From NCBI GenBank assembly GCA_003644265.1, contig QNBX01000048.1, forward strand, positions 1 through 27,319: a stretch of DNA of 27,319 nucleotides. The letters are read 5' to 3'. Below the pieces are notes generated by a model that saw only the letters and a program-made list of their open reading frames with translations, ran no database searches and was not told where the DNA came from. The DNA is from Planctomycetota bacterium (GTDB lineage Bacteria > Planctomycetota > B15-G4). The position numbers were made by a program, and so were the translations under genes. Below, piece by piece: positions 7,685 to 15,739 of the stretch; position 1 is the stretch's first letter, and every line of letters begins with the position of its first letter.

Positions 7685-10152
7685 TGAGTCAGGTTCTCGA
7701 AGGGCAGCGCGCGGCCGTCCACGTCGGTCTCGGCGAGGTCGATGCCGTAGCGCGCCAGCAGCGTGGGGCCCACATCGATCAGGCCCGCAGGCGAGTCGTC
7801 CGTGTACTTGCGGTTGCTGAAGAAGACGCCCGGCACGTGCACGGGGTCGACGCTCACGTGCCCGCCCGACCAGTGGTTGGTGTTGTCGACGATGGCGGCC
7901 TTGTCCAGACCGCCCATGGTGTTGGACCAGGACACACGGAAGTACGGCTCGTAGCCCACGAACAGATCGGCGAAGCCGTCGTGCTGCACGTCCTTCATGC
8001 GGCCAGCCATGCGCCGCTGGCCAGCGCCCTCCTTCCACCAGGGGCCGTCGAAGAGCACATCACGCCGGGCCACGCTGGTGAACACCTTGGGGCCGCCGGG
8101 GCCGTCCGTCACCGCCAGCAGATCGGCGCGCATGGACGCGATCAGCTCGTCGTACTGCGCCGCCGTCACGATGCCCTTGGGCTCACGCCCGGCCAGGTTG
8201 ATGAAGATCTTGCCCAGGCCCATGGAGTAGGCCTGGGTGCGCTCCCAGTCGACGTAGCTGAGCAGATCGGCCGCGCGCCCGCTGAACTCCGCCAGAGGCT
8301 TGTCCTGCTTGGTCTTCAGGTAGCCCAGCTCGTACAGCAGGTTGTTGAGGTTGACCCCGCGGCGGAACGACGTGAAGCCGTGGTCGGCCACCACCAGCAG
8401 CATGGGGTCGGGGCCCAGGTCGCCGGCGTCCATGCGCGACATGATGCCGCCCACGATGCGGTCGGCCTCCTGATACACCTCGCGCAGCGAGTCACCCAGC
8501 CGGAACTCCCGGCCCCAGGCGGACACCTTGGTCTCGGCGTAGGCCGCGTCGTAGGCGGGGTGATCGGGATCGGACTCGCGATAGAGCATGTGCCCGATGC
8601 GGTCGGTCGTGCTGAAGACCTGGTAGTAGACGTCCCAATCACCCGAGCGATCGAAGGCCCAGTCGAGGATGGCCTCGCGCCCCTCCATGGTCGAGACGAT
8701 GTCGTCCAGGAAGCCCTGGGGCGTGAAGTGCGTGTCGGCGTTGTCCTTGAGCGGGTTGGTCATGCAGGCCCAGCCCAGGGTCTCGTAGCTGCGGCCGATG
8801 CCGTCGCGGATCTCGCTGGCGAACTCCGGCGGCGCGCTGATGGGCAGCCACTCCGGCGGGTGGCTGGGGTCGATGTTGATCGGCGGCACAAACACGCGCA
8901 CCTCGTCGTCGTCGCAGCGGATGACGTGGAAGCGCACCAGCCCGTGGGCCGCGAAGCGCTCGTTGAAGCGAAACATCACCGGCAGGAAGTCGCTCCAGCC
9001 GCCCTCCGGGATGACCACCTCGCTGTCTTGCACTCTCACGCTGACGGTCTTGCCGGCGCGGTCCGCGATCATGTCGAAGGGCACCACCGTGGAGCGGTTC
9101 TTCTTCCACTTGCTGTAGGCCGAGTTGGCCTCGCCCAGCTGCTGCTCGATGGCCCGCGCGGCCTGCTCCGTGTTGGACGGGGCGGTCTGCGCCGCCTTCA
9201 GCGTCTCGATGTCCTGCTTGAGGCGCTGCTCGGCGATCCAGTCCTTGGGCCCGACCAGCTCCGCCGCCGCGCGCGTCTCGTCGTCCAGGTCGAAGTAGAC
9301 CTTCTTGATCTTGCCGCCGGCGTTGGTGTCGTCCTCCCAGGCCCAGGGGTCATCGGTGTAGATGAACCAGCTGCCGGGCGAGCCGCTGATGTCCTTGACG
9401 CCCAGCCCCGAGAGCAGCTGCGTGTTGGGTCCCTCCTCGTCGGGCGGAAAGGTGGAGGCCACCTGGATGCCCATCAGGCGCACACCCTGCTCGTCGAGGT
9501 GGCTCCAGAAGTTGGTGCCCTGCATGGGGTTCACCTCGTAGGGCAGCTTGCCCTGGGCGGGCAGCCCGGCGGTGTACTGCAGCCCCGCGTACCAACCGCC
9601 GGCGCCGGCGACCAGGCCCAGCACCAGGGCCAGCAGGGCCTTGGCACCCAGGACCTTGAGCAGCACGAACACCAGCAGCAGCGCCGCGCCGCCGCAGGCC
9701 GCCGTGAAGCCCTGTGGGTTGTCCAGCGCCAAGGCGATGGGCACCAGCTCGTCGGCCGGCAGGCTGTCCGCAAAGCCCAGCATGGGCTGGGGCAGGGGGT
9801 TGCCCATACGGTTGCCTTGGCCGTCACGCAGGAAGTAGCGGCTCACGAAGCCGCCGACGCCGGTCTTGCCCGGGTTGGAGCCGGTGTTGAACACGGCCCA
9901 GCTCACCGGCGACTGCGCCGGGTTGGAGCTCTCGAGCCGCCCGAAGTGGCCCTGCTCGGCCAGCCGGCTCAGGTTGGGCAACAGGCCCTCGGCCATGAAG
10001 CGATCGGTGAGCCCGTGGTCCATGCCGTCGAAGCCGATCACCAGCGACTTGGGCGCTTGCTGGGGGGGCGTCTGTGCCCCGGCCGGGGCGAGGCTGGCCA
10101 GGAGGCCCGTGACAAGGAACGAGCAGAGGGCCGTCAGAAACAGACGTGGCAT
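7681..10152 (-). CDS. AlkP-superfamily phosphodiesterase with internal membrane hairpin
   Basis: The 823-residue protein has a signal peptide (cleavage likely after APAGA, about 26) and the alkaline phosphatase/type I phosphodiesterase fold, which hydrolyses phosphate esters outside the cytoplasm with two metal ions. Likely ligands are D42 in FDGMD, nucleophile S81 in NPAQSPVSW, D517 and H521 in DRIGH, D590 and H591 in VADHG, and H765 in SGGHVS, so the metal site looks complete. Residues about 152-190 form two adjacent hydrophobic segments, an unusual membrane hairpin inserted after the nucleophile region. Residues about 300-345 look like a coiled coil (QRLKQDIETLKAAQ). The frame is open to 11328, but the ATG at 10152 directly precedes the signal peptide. 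It is the first gene of an operon with the SDR and a lipoprotein. The substrate is unknown; nucleotide, phospholipid head group or glycan phosphate are possible. Confidence 0.88.
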   Translation of the reverse strand: MPRLFLTALCSFLVTGLLASLAPAGAQTPPQQAPKSLVIGFDGMDHGLTDRFMAEGLLPNLSRLAEQGHFGRLESSNPAQSPVSWAVFNTGSNPGKTGVGGFVSRYFLRDGQGNRMGNPLPQPMLGFADSLPADELVPIALALDNPQGFTAACGGAALLLVFVLLKVLGAKALLALVLGLVAGAGGWYAGLQYTAGLPAQGKLPYEVNPMQGTNFWSHLDEQGVRLMGIQVASTFPPDEEGPNTQLLSGLGVKDISGSPGSWFIYTDDPWAWEDDTNAGGKIKKVYFDLDDETRAAAELVGPKDWIAEQRLKQDIETLKAAQTAPSNTEQAARAIEQQLGEANSAYSKWKKNRSTVVPFDMIADRAGKTVSVRVQDSEVVIPEGGWSDFLPVMFRFNERFAAHGLVRFHVIRCDDDEVRVFVPPINIDPSHPPEWLPISAPPEFASEIRDGIGRSYETLGWACMTNPLKDNADTHFTPQGFLDDIVSTMEGREAILDWAFDRSGDWDVYYQVFSTTDRIGHMLYRESDPDHPAYDAAYAETKVSAWGREFRLGDSLREVYQEADRIVGGIMSRMDAGDLGPDPMLLVVADHGFTSFRRGVNLNNLLYELGYLKTKQDKPLAEFSGRAADLLSYVDWERTQAYSMGLGKIFINLAGREPKGIVTAAQYDELIASMRADLLAVTDGPGGPKVFTSVARRDVLFDGPWWKEGAGQRRMAGRMKDVQHDGFADLFVGYEPYFRVSWSNTMGGLDKAAIVDNTNHWSGGHVSVDPVHVPGVFFSNRKYTDDSPAGLIDVGPTLLARYGIDLAETDVDGRALPFENLTQ

Positions 10153-10187
10153 GATGGAAGCATCCGGAACGTCGAAGGGAAACGGGC

Positions 10188-10193
10188 ACTGTA
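10188..10193 (-). promoter_or_regulatory. Putative -10 hexamer (TACAGT) of the phosphodiesterase operon
   Basis: TTACAGT on the minus strand lies 35 bases before the ATG at 10152, giving a leader of about 28 bases. The leader has no Shine-Dalgarno. A nine-codon ORF that starts at an ATG eleven bases upstream overlaps the start codon in another frame. No clear -35 is seen. Confidence 0.3.
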
Positions 10194-10227
10194 AGCCCCC
10201 CCGCCCGACGCTTCCAGCGGACCCGCC

Positions 10228-11307
10228 ATGCCTCGTTCCACGCACCGCACACTGCCGCTGTTGGCCACGCTCGCGACGCTCGGGGTCTTGGCCCTGGCGC
10301 TCGCGCTTTTTCTCGACGACGACGGCAAGAGCCCGGGCGACGAACGCAGCGCTCCGGGCCCCGTGTCGCTGCCCGAGCTGGGGGGCCGCAGCGAGCTGCC
10401 CGCCCCTGTCTCGGCGGCGCCCGTGCCGGACCGCTCCCCGGGCGCACGCGGCGACCTGGCTGCGGAGCCGGCCGCGCCCCGAGGCCCCCGACACATCGCC
10501 GTGCGCGTCTTCGACATCGACACCGATCAGCCCATCAGCGCCTTCCAGGTCACGGTCCTGCCCGCGGGCAGCGGCCCGCCGCGCCTGCGCCTCGACCAGG
10601 CCTCGCCCCAGGCCTTCCACCTGCGCGGCGGCATCGCGGCCCTGCCCCAGGAGCCGGGCCGTTACGACGTGGTGGTGCAGGCCCCCGGCTACCTGCCCGG
10701 CGAGCTCTCGGACGTGGTCGTGCCCGCCGCCAACGGGCGCCCGTTCGACGTGCCCCTGAGCCGCGGTGCGGGCATCGCCGGCCGGGTTCTGGGCCCTGAC
10801 GGCCTGTCCCGGGCGAGGGTCGATGTGTTCCTCGAGCTGACTCGCCTGGCGGACCCCCGCGACACCCCGCCCATGGTGACCATCGCCAAGAGCGGCGCCG
10901 ACGGCGGCTTCTCGTTCTCGCCCCTGCCCGATGGCGAGTACGCGGTCACGGCCCTGGAGCTCGACAACGAGGTGGACCGCGTGGCCGGCGTCCGGGTCTA
11001 CGGCCGCTCCACCGAGGTCGTGCTGCAGCTGGCCCCGCGCCACCAGCTCAGCCTCAAGGTGGAGGACCCGCAGGGTCGGCCGGTGCAGGGCGCCATGGTG
11101 GAGGTCTCGGGCAAGGGCTCCATGCACAGCGGCTCCAGCAGCCCCTCGGGCCTGGTGGTGCTGGAGAACCTGCGCGACGGCAGCTACAGCGTGCGCGTGC
11201 GCGCCGAGGGCTACCAGGAGCTGCACCAGGAGCTGCCGCTCTCCGGAGGCATGGGCCAGCACCTGCACTGGTTGCGGCTCACGGCGGGGCCCGACGGCGA
11301 GGGCTGA
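10228..11307 (+). CDS. Membrane-anchored protein with carboxypeptidase-regulatory-like repeats
   Basis: The 359-residue protein has one N-terminal membrane segment (about 9-29), then a Pro/Ala-rich linker to about residue 90, and then three beta-sandwich-like units at about 90-180, 190-272 and 275-350. Units two and three show the carboxypeptidase regulatory-like (CarboxypepD_reg/SpaA-like) pattern: AGRVLGPDG ... DGGFSFSPLPDGEYAV, and LKVEDPQGRPVQGAMVEV ... LENLRDGSYSVRVRAEGY. Such units are non-catalytic and common in large surface proteins of planctomycetes and Bacteroidetes. It is probably anchored in the inner membrane with the repeats in the periplasm. It is divergent from the phosphodiesterase gene across 75 bases and 78 bases upstream of the FabZ-like gene. 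The partner or ligand is unknown. Confidence 0.75.
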   Translation: MPRSTHRTLPLLATLATLGVLALALALFLDDDGKSPGDERSAPGPVSLPELGGRSELPAPVSAAPVPDRSPGARGDLAAEPAAPRGPRHIAVRVFDIDTDQPISAFQVTVLPAGSGPPRLRLDQASPQAFHLRGGIAALPQEPGRYDVVVQAPGYLPGELSDVVVPAANGRPFDVPLSRGAGIAGRVLGPDGLSRARVDVFLELTRLADPRDTPPMVTIAKSGADGGFSFSPLPDGEYAVTALELDNEVDRVAGVRVYGRSTEVVLQLAPRHQLSLKVEDPQGRPVQGAMVEVSGKGSMHSGSSSPSGLVVLENLRDGSYSVRVRAEGYQELHQELPLSGGMGQHLHWLRLTAGPDGEG

Positions 11308-11350
11308 GCCGCCCGCCCCCCTCGGCATGGCCCGGCGCGGGGTCAGTCCC

Positions 11351-11356
11351 TATGAT
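11351..11356 (+). promoter_or_regulatory. Putative -10 hexamer (TATGAT) of the FabZ-like/lgt genes
   Basis: TATGAT matches the sigma-70 -10 consensus at five of six positions. It lies 29 bases before the ATG at 11386 in the 78-base gap. A start near 11363 leaves a short leader with GAGAGG just upstream of the ATG. The expected -35 position shows no good match. Confidence 0.35.
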
Positions 11357-11385
11357 CCGGCCGCGAGACCCCCACGAGAGGCCCC

Positions 11386-11862
11386 ATGGGCAAGAGGCTC
11401 TGCGACCCCAAGGAGTGGCTGGACGCGCCGCTCATCTGCGACCTGGACGGCGTCCACAAGCTCATCCCGCAGCGCCATGAGCTGGGCCTGCTGCACGGCG
11501 TGATGCACTACGACAACGAGGCCCATCTCGCCATCGGCTTCCACGACAGCAGCCTCGACGACTTCTGGGTGCGCGGGCACATCCCCGGGCGCCCGCTCAT
11601 GCCAGGCGTGGTCATGGTGGAGGCCGCCGCCCAGCTCTGCGCCTGGATCAGCCGCGACATCATCGAGACCGCCGAGGACGAGATGTTCGGCTTCGGCGGC
11701 GTGAACAAGGCGCGCTTCCGCGGCCAGGTCGAGCCCGGTGAACGCCTGATCATCGCCGCCCAGGTGGTCCGGCTGCGACGCACCATGGGCATCTTCGCGA
11801 CCCAGATCTTCGCCCACGACGAGCTCGTGTACGAAGCCGAGGTCATCGGCATCTCCCTCTGA
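11386..11862 (+). CDS. FabZ-like 3-hydroxyacyl-ACP dehydratase (hotdog fold)
   Basis: The 158-residue protein has the FabA/FabZ signature GHIPGRPLMPGVVMVEAAAQ (64-83), with catalytic H65 and E79. FabZ dehydrates 3-hydroxyacyl-ACP to trans-2-enoyl-ACP in fatty acid elongation in the cytoplasm. The early IPQRHELGLL segment matches the FabZ IPHRYPFLLV region. The length is normal for FabZ (about 145-160). The N-terminus has about 20 extra residues before that segment. The ATG at 11386 is preceded by GAGAGG. It is followed after 13 bases by lgt, so the two are probably co-transcribed; acyl chain and lipoprotein diacylglyceryl metabolism would then be linked. It could be a dedicated dehydratase for a special lipid and not the housekeeping FabZ. 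Confidence 0.85.
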   Translation: MGKRLCDPKEWLDAPLICDLDGVHKLIPQRHELGLLHGVMHYDNEAHLAIGFHDSSLDDFWVRGHIPGRPLMPGVVMVEAAAQLCAWISRDIIETAEDEMFGFGGVNKARFRGQVEPGERLIIAAQVVRLRRTMGIFATQIFAHDELVYEAEVIGISL

Positions 11863-11875
11863 CGCCCCGCCTCTC

Positions 11876-12694
11876 GTGCATCCCATCCTGTTCCGATTTC
11901 CCGCAGACTGGCCGCTGATCGGCGACTGGCCCCTGCGCTCCTTCAGCGTGATGGTGCTGATCGGCGTGCTTGTGGCCGCCGTCTACCTGCGCCGCACACT
12001 CTTCGTCGATCGCGGCGAGAACGCCGACCGCGAGTTCGACAAGCTGCTCTGGCGCTGCCTGGTGCTGGGCTTCATGGGCGCGCGCCTGACCTACGTGGCC
12101 ATTCACCCCGAGGTCTATCACGGCCCGCTCTCGCTGCTGGCCTTCTGGGAGGGCGGCCTGGTGAGCTACGGCGGCTTCTTCGGCGGCGCCGTGGGCGGCC
12201 TCTGGTTCTGCAAGAGCGTCAAGATGAAGCCCGCGGCCGTGGGCGACGTGGTGCTGCCGGCGCTCGCGCTGGGCCAGGTCTTTGGCCGCGTGGGCTGCCT
12301 GTTGGTGGGCGACGACCACGGCGCCGCCTGGGACGGCCCCTGGGCCGTGACCTTCAGCGGCGTGCCCGACTCGCTGATTCCCCCCGAGCTGGTGGGCGTG
12401 CCCCTGCACCCCAGCCAGATCTACCTGTCGCTCATGAACCTGGCCATCTTCGGCTGCATGGCCTGGCTCTACAAACGCCGCGCCTGGGACGGGCAGGTCA
12501 TGACGGGCACCATGCTGCTCTACGCCATCGGACGCTTCGGCGTGGAGTTCACCCGCGGCGACTACGCGGCCCGCGGCATGTTCAGCGGCTTCTCCACGGC
12601 CCAGTGGTGGAGCGTGGTCACCGCGGCTCTGGCGCTGCTGCTGGCGTGGCGCTTCCGCAGCCGGGCCCGGGCCTCGGCCACCTCGCCCGGGTAG
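11876..12694 (+). CDS. lgt: Prolipoprotein diacylglyceryl transferase
   Basis: The 272-residue integral membrane protein moves a diacylglyceryl group from phosphatidylglycerol to the lipobox cysteine of prolipoproteins, the first step of lipoprotein maturation. It has about seven hydrophobic segments. The Lgt signature reads GRVGCLLVGDDHG (137-149, with R138), the variant seen in many non-enterobacterial Lgt proteins in place of GRIGNFINGE. Other family marks are LVSYGGFFGG (95-104), LHPSQIY (177-183) and GRFGVEFTRGD (219-229). The start is a GTG at 11876, 13 bases after the FabZ-like stop, without a clear Shine-Dalgarno, so coupling to the upstream gene is likely. Two predicted lipoproteins in this window are plausible substrates. 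Confidence 0.95.
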   Translation: MHPILFRFPADWPLIGDWPLRSFSVMVLIGVLVAAVYLRRTLFVDRGENADREFDKLLWRCLVLGFMGARLTYVAIHPEVYHGPLSLLAFWEGGLVSYGGFFGGAVGGLWFCKSVKMKPAAVGDVVLPALALGQVFGRVGCLLVGDDHGAAWDGPWAVTFSGVPDSLIPPELVGVPLHPSQIYLSLMNLAIFGCMAWLYKRRAWDGQVMTGTMLLYAIGRFGVEFTRGDYAARGMFSGFSTAQWWSVVTAALALLLAWRFRSRARASATSPG

Positions 12695-12795
12695 ACCGCC
12701 GCCAGCTGGACCAGATCGGAGCGAGCGTTGAGCGAGCAACGACGCATGACGGCGCGCAGTCGCGGCGCCACCTGCGCAGGACAGGAGCCCGCGCC

Positions 12796-13758
12796 ATGAG
12801 CACCATCGTGGCGGGTATCGACGAGGCCGGCTACGGCCCGCTGATCGGCCCGCTGGTGGTGGCGGCGTCCGCGTTTGAGCTGCAGGCCGGCGGCTCCGAG
12901 CGCTGCCTGCATCGGCTGCTGGACGACAAGCGGGCGGGCAAGAGCGGCCTGCCCGTGGCCGACTCCAAGCGCCTGTACCACGGCGGCGGGTCGCTGGCCG
13001 CCTTGGAGCTCTCGGCCCTGGGCCACGTCACGCTGGCTCGCGGCGTGCTGCCCGTGAACGCCGGCGGGCTGCTGGAGGGCGCCCTGGATCTGCCCCGCGA
13101 CGAGCTGGCGGAGCTGCCCTGGTACGGCCAGGACCTGGCCGCGGCTCCCCTGCCCGTGGACGCCGACCCGGCCGAACTGAGGGAGCGTGCGCGCACCCAC
13201 GCCGAGCGCCTGGCCAGCCGCGGCGCGCGCTGCGTGGCCATGCTGGCGGCGCCCGTGCCCGCGCCGCGCTTCAACCGCGTGACCTCCGCCGCAGGCACCA
13301 AGGCCTTCACGCTCTTCCGCGCCACCGGGTGCCTGATCGAAGCGCTGGTGGCGCGCTTTGCGGATGACGAGCTGGTGATCCACATCGACCGCCAGGGCGG
13401 GCGCATCCACTACGGCGACCTGCTGCAGACGTGCTTCCCGCTGGCGACGCTGACCACGCTCGAGGAGCGCCGACCCGAGTCGAGCTACCGGCTGTGCTTC
13501 CCGGGGCGCGCGCCGGTGCAGGTGCACTTCCGCGTCAAGGCCGACGACAGCCGGGCGCCCGTGGCCGTGGCCAGCGCCCTGGCCAAGCTGCTGCGCGAGG
13601 TGTTCATGCGCCGGCTCTGCGCCTGGTTTGCCGAGCAGCTGCCGGGCCTGCGCCCCAGCGCCGGCTACGGCAGCGACGGCCAGCGCTTCGTGGCCGAGGT
13701 CGAGCCCCTGCTCGCGGCCCGGCGCCTGCCGCGCGAGCTGCTGGTGCGCTGCCGATGA
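12796..13758 (+). CDS. Large RNase HII-like protein with GYG in place of GRG
   Basis: The 320-residue protein begins AGIDEAGYGPLIGPLVVAA (6-24), the RNase HII active-site start (D9, E10). It also has VADSKRLY (54-61), IHIDRQGG (195-202, third Asp D198), KADDSRAPVAVASALAKLL (248-266, fourth Asp D250 or D251) and YGSDGQRF (291-298), in the order of RNase HII. RNase HII cuts the RNA strand of RNA-DNA hybrids and removes single ribonucleotides from DNA. The GRG motif that contacts the RNA-DNA junction is GYG here, and about 100 residues are added between DSK and D198, so the protein is larger than usual (about 200-220). Substrate preference may differ. The ATG at 12796 is preceded by AGGAG; its stop overlaps the next ATG in ATGA. 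Confidence 0.8.
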   Translation: MSTIVAGIDEAGYGPLIGPLVVAASAFELQAGGSERCLHRLLDDKRAGKSGLPVADSKRLYHGGGSLAALELSALGHVTLARGVLPVNAGGLLEGALDLPRDELAELPWYGQDLAAAPLPVDADPAELRERARTHAERLASRGARCVAMLAAPVPAPRFNRVTSAAGTKAFTLFRATGCLIEALVARFADDELVIHIDRQGGRIHYGDLLQTCFPLATLTTLEERRPESSYRLCFPGRAPVQVHFRVKADDSRAPVAVASALAKLLREVFMRRLCAWFAEQLPGLRPSAGYGSDGQRFVAEVEPLLAARRLPRELLVRCR

Positions 13759-14765
13759 GCGAGCGCCACATACGCCAGGAGCGCCTGCCCCAGGTGGGCC
13801 TCGAGGGCCAGCGCCGGCTGGCGGCGGCGCGCGTGGCCATCGTGGGCTGCGGCGCCACGGGCAGCCGCCTGGCCGAGCTGCTGGGGCGCGCCGGCGTGGG
13901 CTTCCTGCGCCTGATCGACCGCGACGTGGTGGAGCTCTCCAACCTGCAGCGCCAGGCGCTCTACACCCACGCCGACGTGCAGGCCGTGGAGCCCAAGGCC
14001 GCCGCCGCCGCCCGGGCCCTGAGCGCCATCGACCCCGACCTGACCCTGGACCCGGTGGTGACCGACCTCAGCGCCGGCAACGCGCCGCAGCTGCTGGGCG
14101 ACGTCGACCTGGTGCTCGACGGCACGGACAACTTCCCCACGCGCATGGTCTGCAACGACGTGTGCGTACGCGACCGGCGGCCGTTCATCTACTGCGGCGT
14201 CGTGGGCATCGAGGGGCAGGTGCTGGTGGTCACGCCCGGCGGGCCCTGCCTGCGCTGCTACGTGCCCGAGCTGCCCGCGCCCGGCGCCCTGCCCACCTGC
14301 GACACCGCGGGCGTGTTGGGCACGGCGGTGGCGCTGGTGTCGGCCCTCTCCGCGGGCGAGGCGCTCAAGCTGCTGCTGGGCAGCGACGACGTGCGCGCGG
14401 GCGAGGTGCTGGTGCTGGACGCCTGGCACGCCGAGCTGCGCGCCATCGGTCTGCCGGTCGACCCCGCCTGCCCCTGCTGCGGCCGCGGCGAGTACCGCTT
14501 TCTGGGCGCACCCGACGCGGCCGTGCCCACCGAGCTGTGCGGGCGCGACGCCATCCAGCTTCCGGCCAGCGGCGCGCCGGTCGACCTGGCCGCCGCGGCC
14601 GAGCGCCTGGCCGGCCTGGGCACGCTACAGCTGGGCCCCTGGCTGCTGCGCATCGACACCGACGAGCGCCGCGTGCTGCTGTTCAAGGACGGCCGCGTGG
14701 TGGTGGGCAACACGCGCGACGTGGCCGAGGCCCGCAGCGTCAGGGCGCGTCTGCTGGGGGACTGA
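13755..14765 (+). CDS. MoeB/ThiF/HesA-family adenylyltransferase (E1-like)
   Basis: The 336-residue protein is an E1-like enzyme that adenylates the C-terminal glycine of a small ubiquitin-like sulfur carrier (MoaD, ThiS or similar) for molybdopterin, thiamine or thiolation pathways. Visible motifs are RQERLPQVG, the nucleotide loop GCGATG (31-36), LIDRDVVELSNLQRQ (53-67), DGTDNF (122-127), zinc cysteines C165/C168 and C239/C242, and the candidate catalytic cysteine C182 in PTCDTAGVLG. The last 80 or so residues form an extra domain (CGRDAIQL ... LFKDGRVVVGNTRDVAEARS) often found behind ThiF domains. No carrier protein gene lies nearby, so the pathway is open. The start overlaps the RNase HII-like stop. 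Its last 26 bases overlap the convergent lipoprotein gene. Confidence 0.88.
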   Translation: MSERHIRQERLPQVGLEGQRRLAAARVAIVGCGATGSRLAELLGRAGVGFLRLIDRDVVELSNLQRQALYTHADVQAVEPKAAAAARALSAIDPDLTLDPVVTDLSAGNAPQLLGDVDLVLDGTDNFPTRMVCNDVCVRDRRPFIYCGVVGIEGQVLVVTPGGPCLRCYVPELPAPGALPTCDTAGVLGTAVALVSALSAGEALKLLLGSDDVRAGEVLVLDAWHAELRAIGLPVDPACPCCGRGEYRFLGAPDAAVPTELCGRDAIQLPASGAPVDLAAAAERLAGLGTLQLGPWLLRIDTDERRVLLFKDGRVVVGNTRDVAEARSVRARLLGD

Positions 14766-15675
14766 CCTCCTCGGCGGGCGGCAGCTGGCGCGTCGCGACC
14801 CAGGCGCGGTACTCCGAGAGCGCCTGGGGCGAGGCCAGGGTCTCGCGCAGGGCCAGCATGCCCAGCTCCTCCCGGGCGCTGAGCCGGCCCACCTGCGTGT
14901 GGGCGCGATCGTCGTTCAGCGGGTCGAAGCCCACGATGCCCGCCAGGAAGTCCCACAGCTGAACGGGGTGCAGGTCCAGCTCGGCGGAGATCAGCAGCTG
15001 GCCGCGCGCTCCCACGGCCCAGTAGTCGCGCCACTCCTGGTAGAGCAGCAGCTCCGGCTGGTGCTCGGCGCCGTCGAACGACGCGCCCCCCATGCGGCGA
15101 TCGCCCGTGCCCTGATCAAAGCCGGAGACAAAGCCCTGGCCCCAGGGGCCGGCCGCCACCTGCTTGGAGTGGTGCATGCGCAGGCCCAGCGAACGCTGCC
15201 CGTGCCAGCCCAGCCCCATGGACGCCCCGGCCTCGGCTCCCAGCTGAGCGGCACGGGTCAGGTGCGCGTCCACGCCGAGACCGGCACCCAGGCCCAGGTC
15301 GAAGGAGACCACGTCGAACAGGTCCATGACGCGATCGGGCAACCACATCAGCACCTGCCGCCCCCAGCCGGCGGGAGCCTCGCGACGCAGCGCCAGGTTG
15401 ACGCCCAGCTTGGGAGCCTGCCAGCGCTGCTCCAGCTGTGCGTCTTCCAGGGCCGCCAGGGCGTCGAGGCCCTCGCGCTCGGGGTCCACGGTGGCCACGC
15501 CCCGGGCCAGGGCCCGTTGCAGCTCGGGCTCGCCGGCCGCCCGTCGCAGGACGGCGGCATCGGCCTGCCCGCGCATGTGCGTGTGGATCTCGCGTGGCTT
15601 GCGGACCGGCGAGCAGGCCAGACCCAGCGACCCCAACAGCAGGGTCAGGGCACACAGCGCGCGGACATCTCTCAT
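14740..15675 (-). CDS. Lipoprotein of unknown function
   Basis: The 311-residue product has a lipoprotein signal, MRDVRALCALTLLLGSLGLAC, with C21 in the lipobox LGLAC. The N-terminal third is charged and helical. The middle (about 125-200) is glycine-rich with alternating hydrophobic residues (SFDLGLGAGLGVDAHL, LGAEAGASMGLGWHG), which suggests beta structure, perhaps a small barrel. WDFLAGIVGFDPLNDD stands near the C-terminus. I do not recognise the family. The ATG at 15675 is chosen because a strong GAGGAG sits five bases upstream and the signal peptide starts there. It follows the CHAT-protein gene by 64 bases. Its stop lies 26 bases inside the 3' end of the convergent ThiF-like gene. Confidence 0.72.
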   Translation of the reverse strand: MRDVRALCALTLLLGSLGLACSPVRKPREIHTHMRGQADAAVLRRAAGEPELQRALARGVATVDPEREGLDALAALEDAQLEQRWQAPKLGVNLALRREAPAGWGRQVLMWLPDRVMDLFDVVSFDLGLGAGLGVDAHLTRAAQLGAEAGASMGLGWHGQRSLGLRMHHSKQVAAGPWGQGFVSGFDQGTGDRRMGGASFDGAEHQPELLLYQEWRDYWAVGARGQLLISAELDLHPVQLWDFLAGIVGFDPLNDDRAHTQVGRLSAREELGMLALRETLASPQALSEYRAWVATRQLPPAEEVSPPADAP

Positions 15676-15680
15676 CACGT

Positions 15681-15686
15681 CTCCTC
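15681..15686 (-). promoter_or_regulatory. Strong ribosome binding site (GAGGAG)
   Basis: GAGGAG on the minus strand ends five bases before the ATG at 15675. It fixes the start of the lipoprotein gene, whose frame is open well upstream. It is the best Shine-Dalgarno match in the window. Confidence 0.7.
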
Positions 15687-15739
15687 TCGGTACGATCGAT
15701 TCAGGGCTTCGGGGCAGGTTGGGCGCGTCGAGGTCGGTC

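Noticed and set aside
7684..10194. 836-codon open frame antisense to the phosphodiesterase
   Set aside because: No recognisable domain; the minus-strand protein has a complete AlkP metal site.
10153..11328. Upstream extension of the phosphodiesterase frame
   Set aside because: It overlaps the plus-strand beta-sandwich gene and has no sense; a signal peptide begins at the ATG at 10152.
12604..12795. Upstream extension of the RNase HII-like frame
   Set aside because: It overlaps the end of lgt in another frame; the DEAG motif normally lies within the first 20 residues, which fits the ATG at 12796.
13755..14765. E1-like gene as part of a bacterial ubiquitin-like defence operon
   Set aside because: No E2, JAB peptidase, ubiquitin-like or toxin/sensor gene is adjacent; neighbours are RNase HII-like and a lipoprotein on the other strand.
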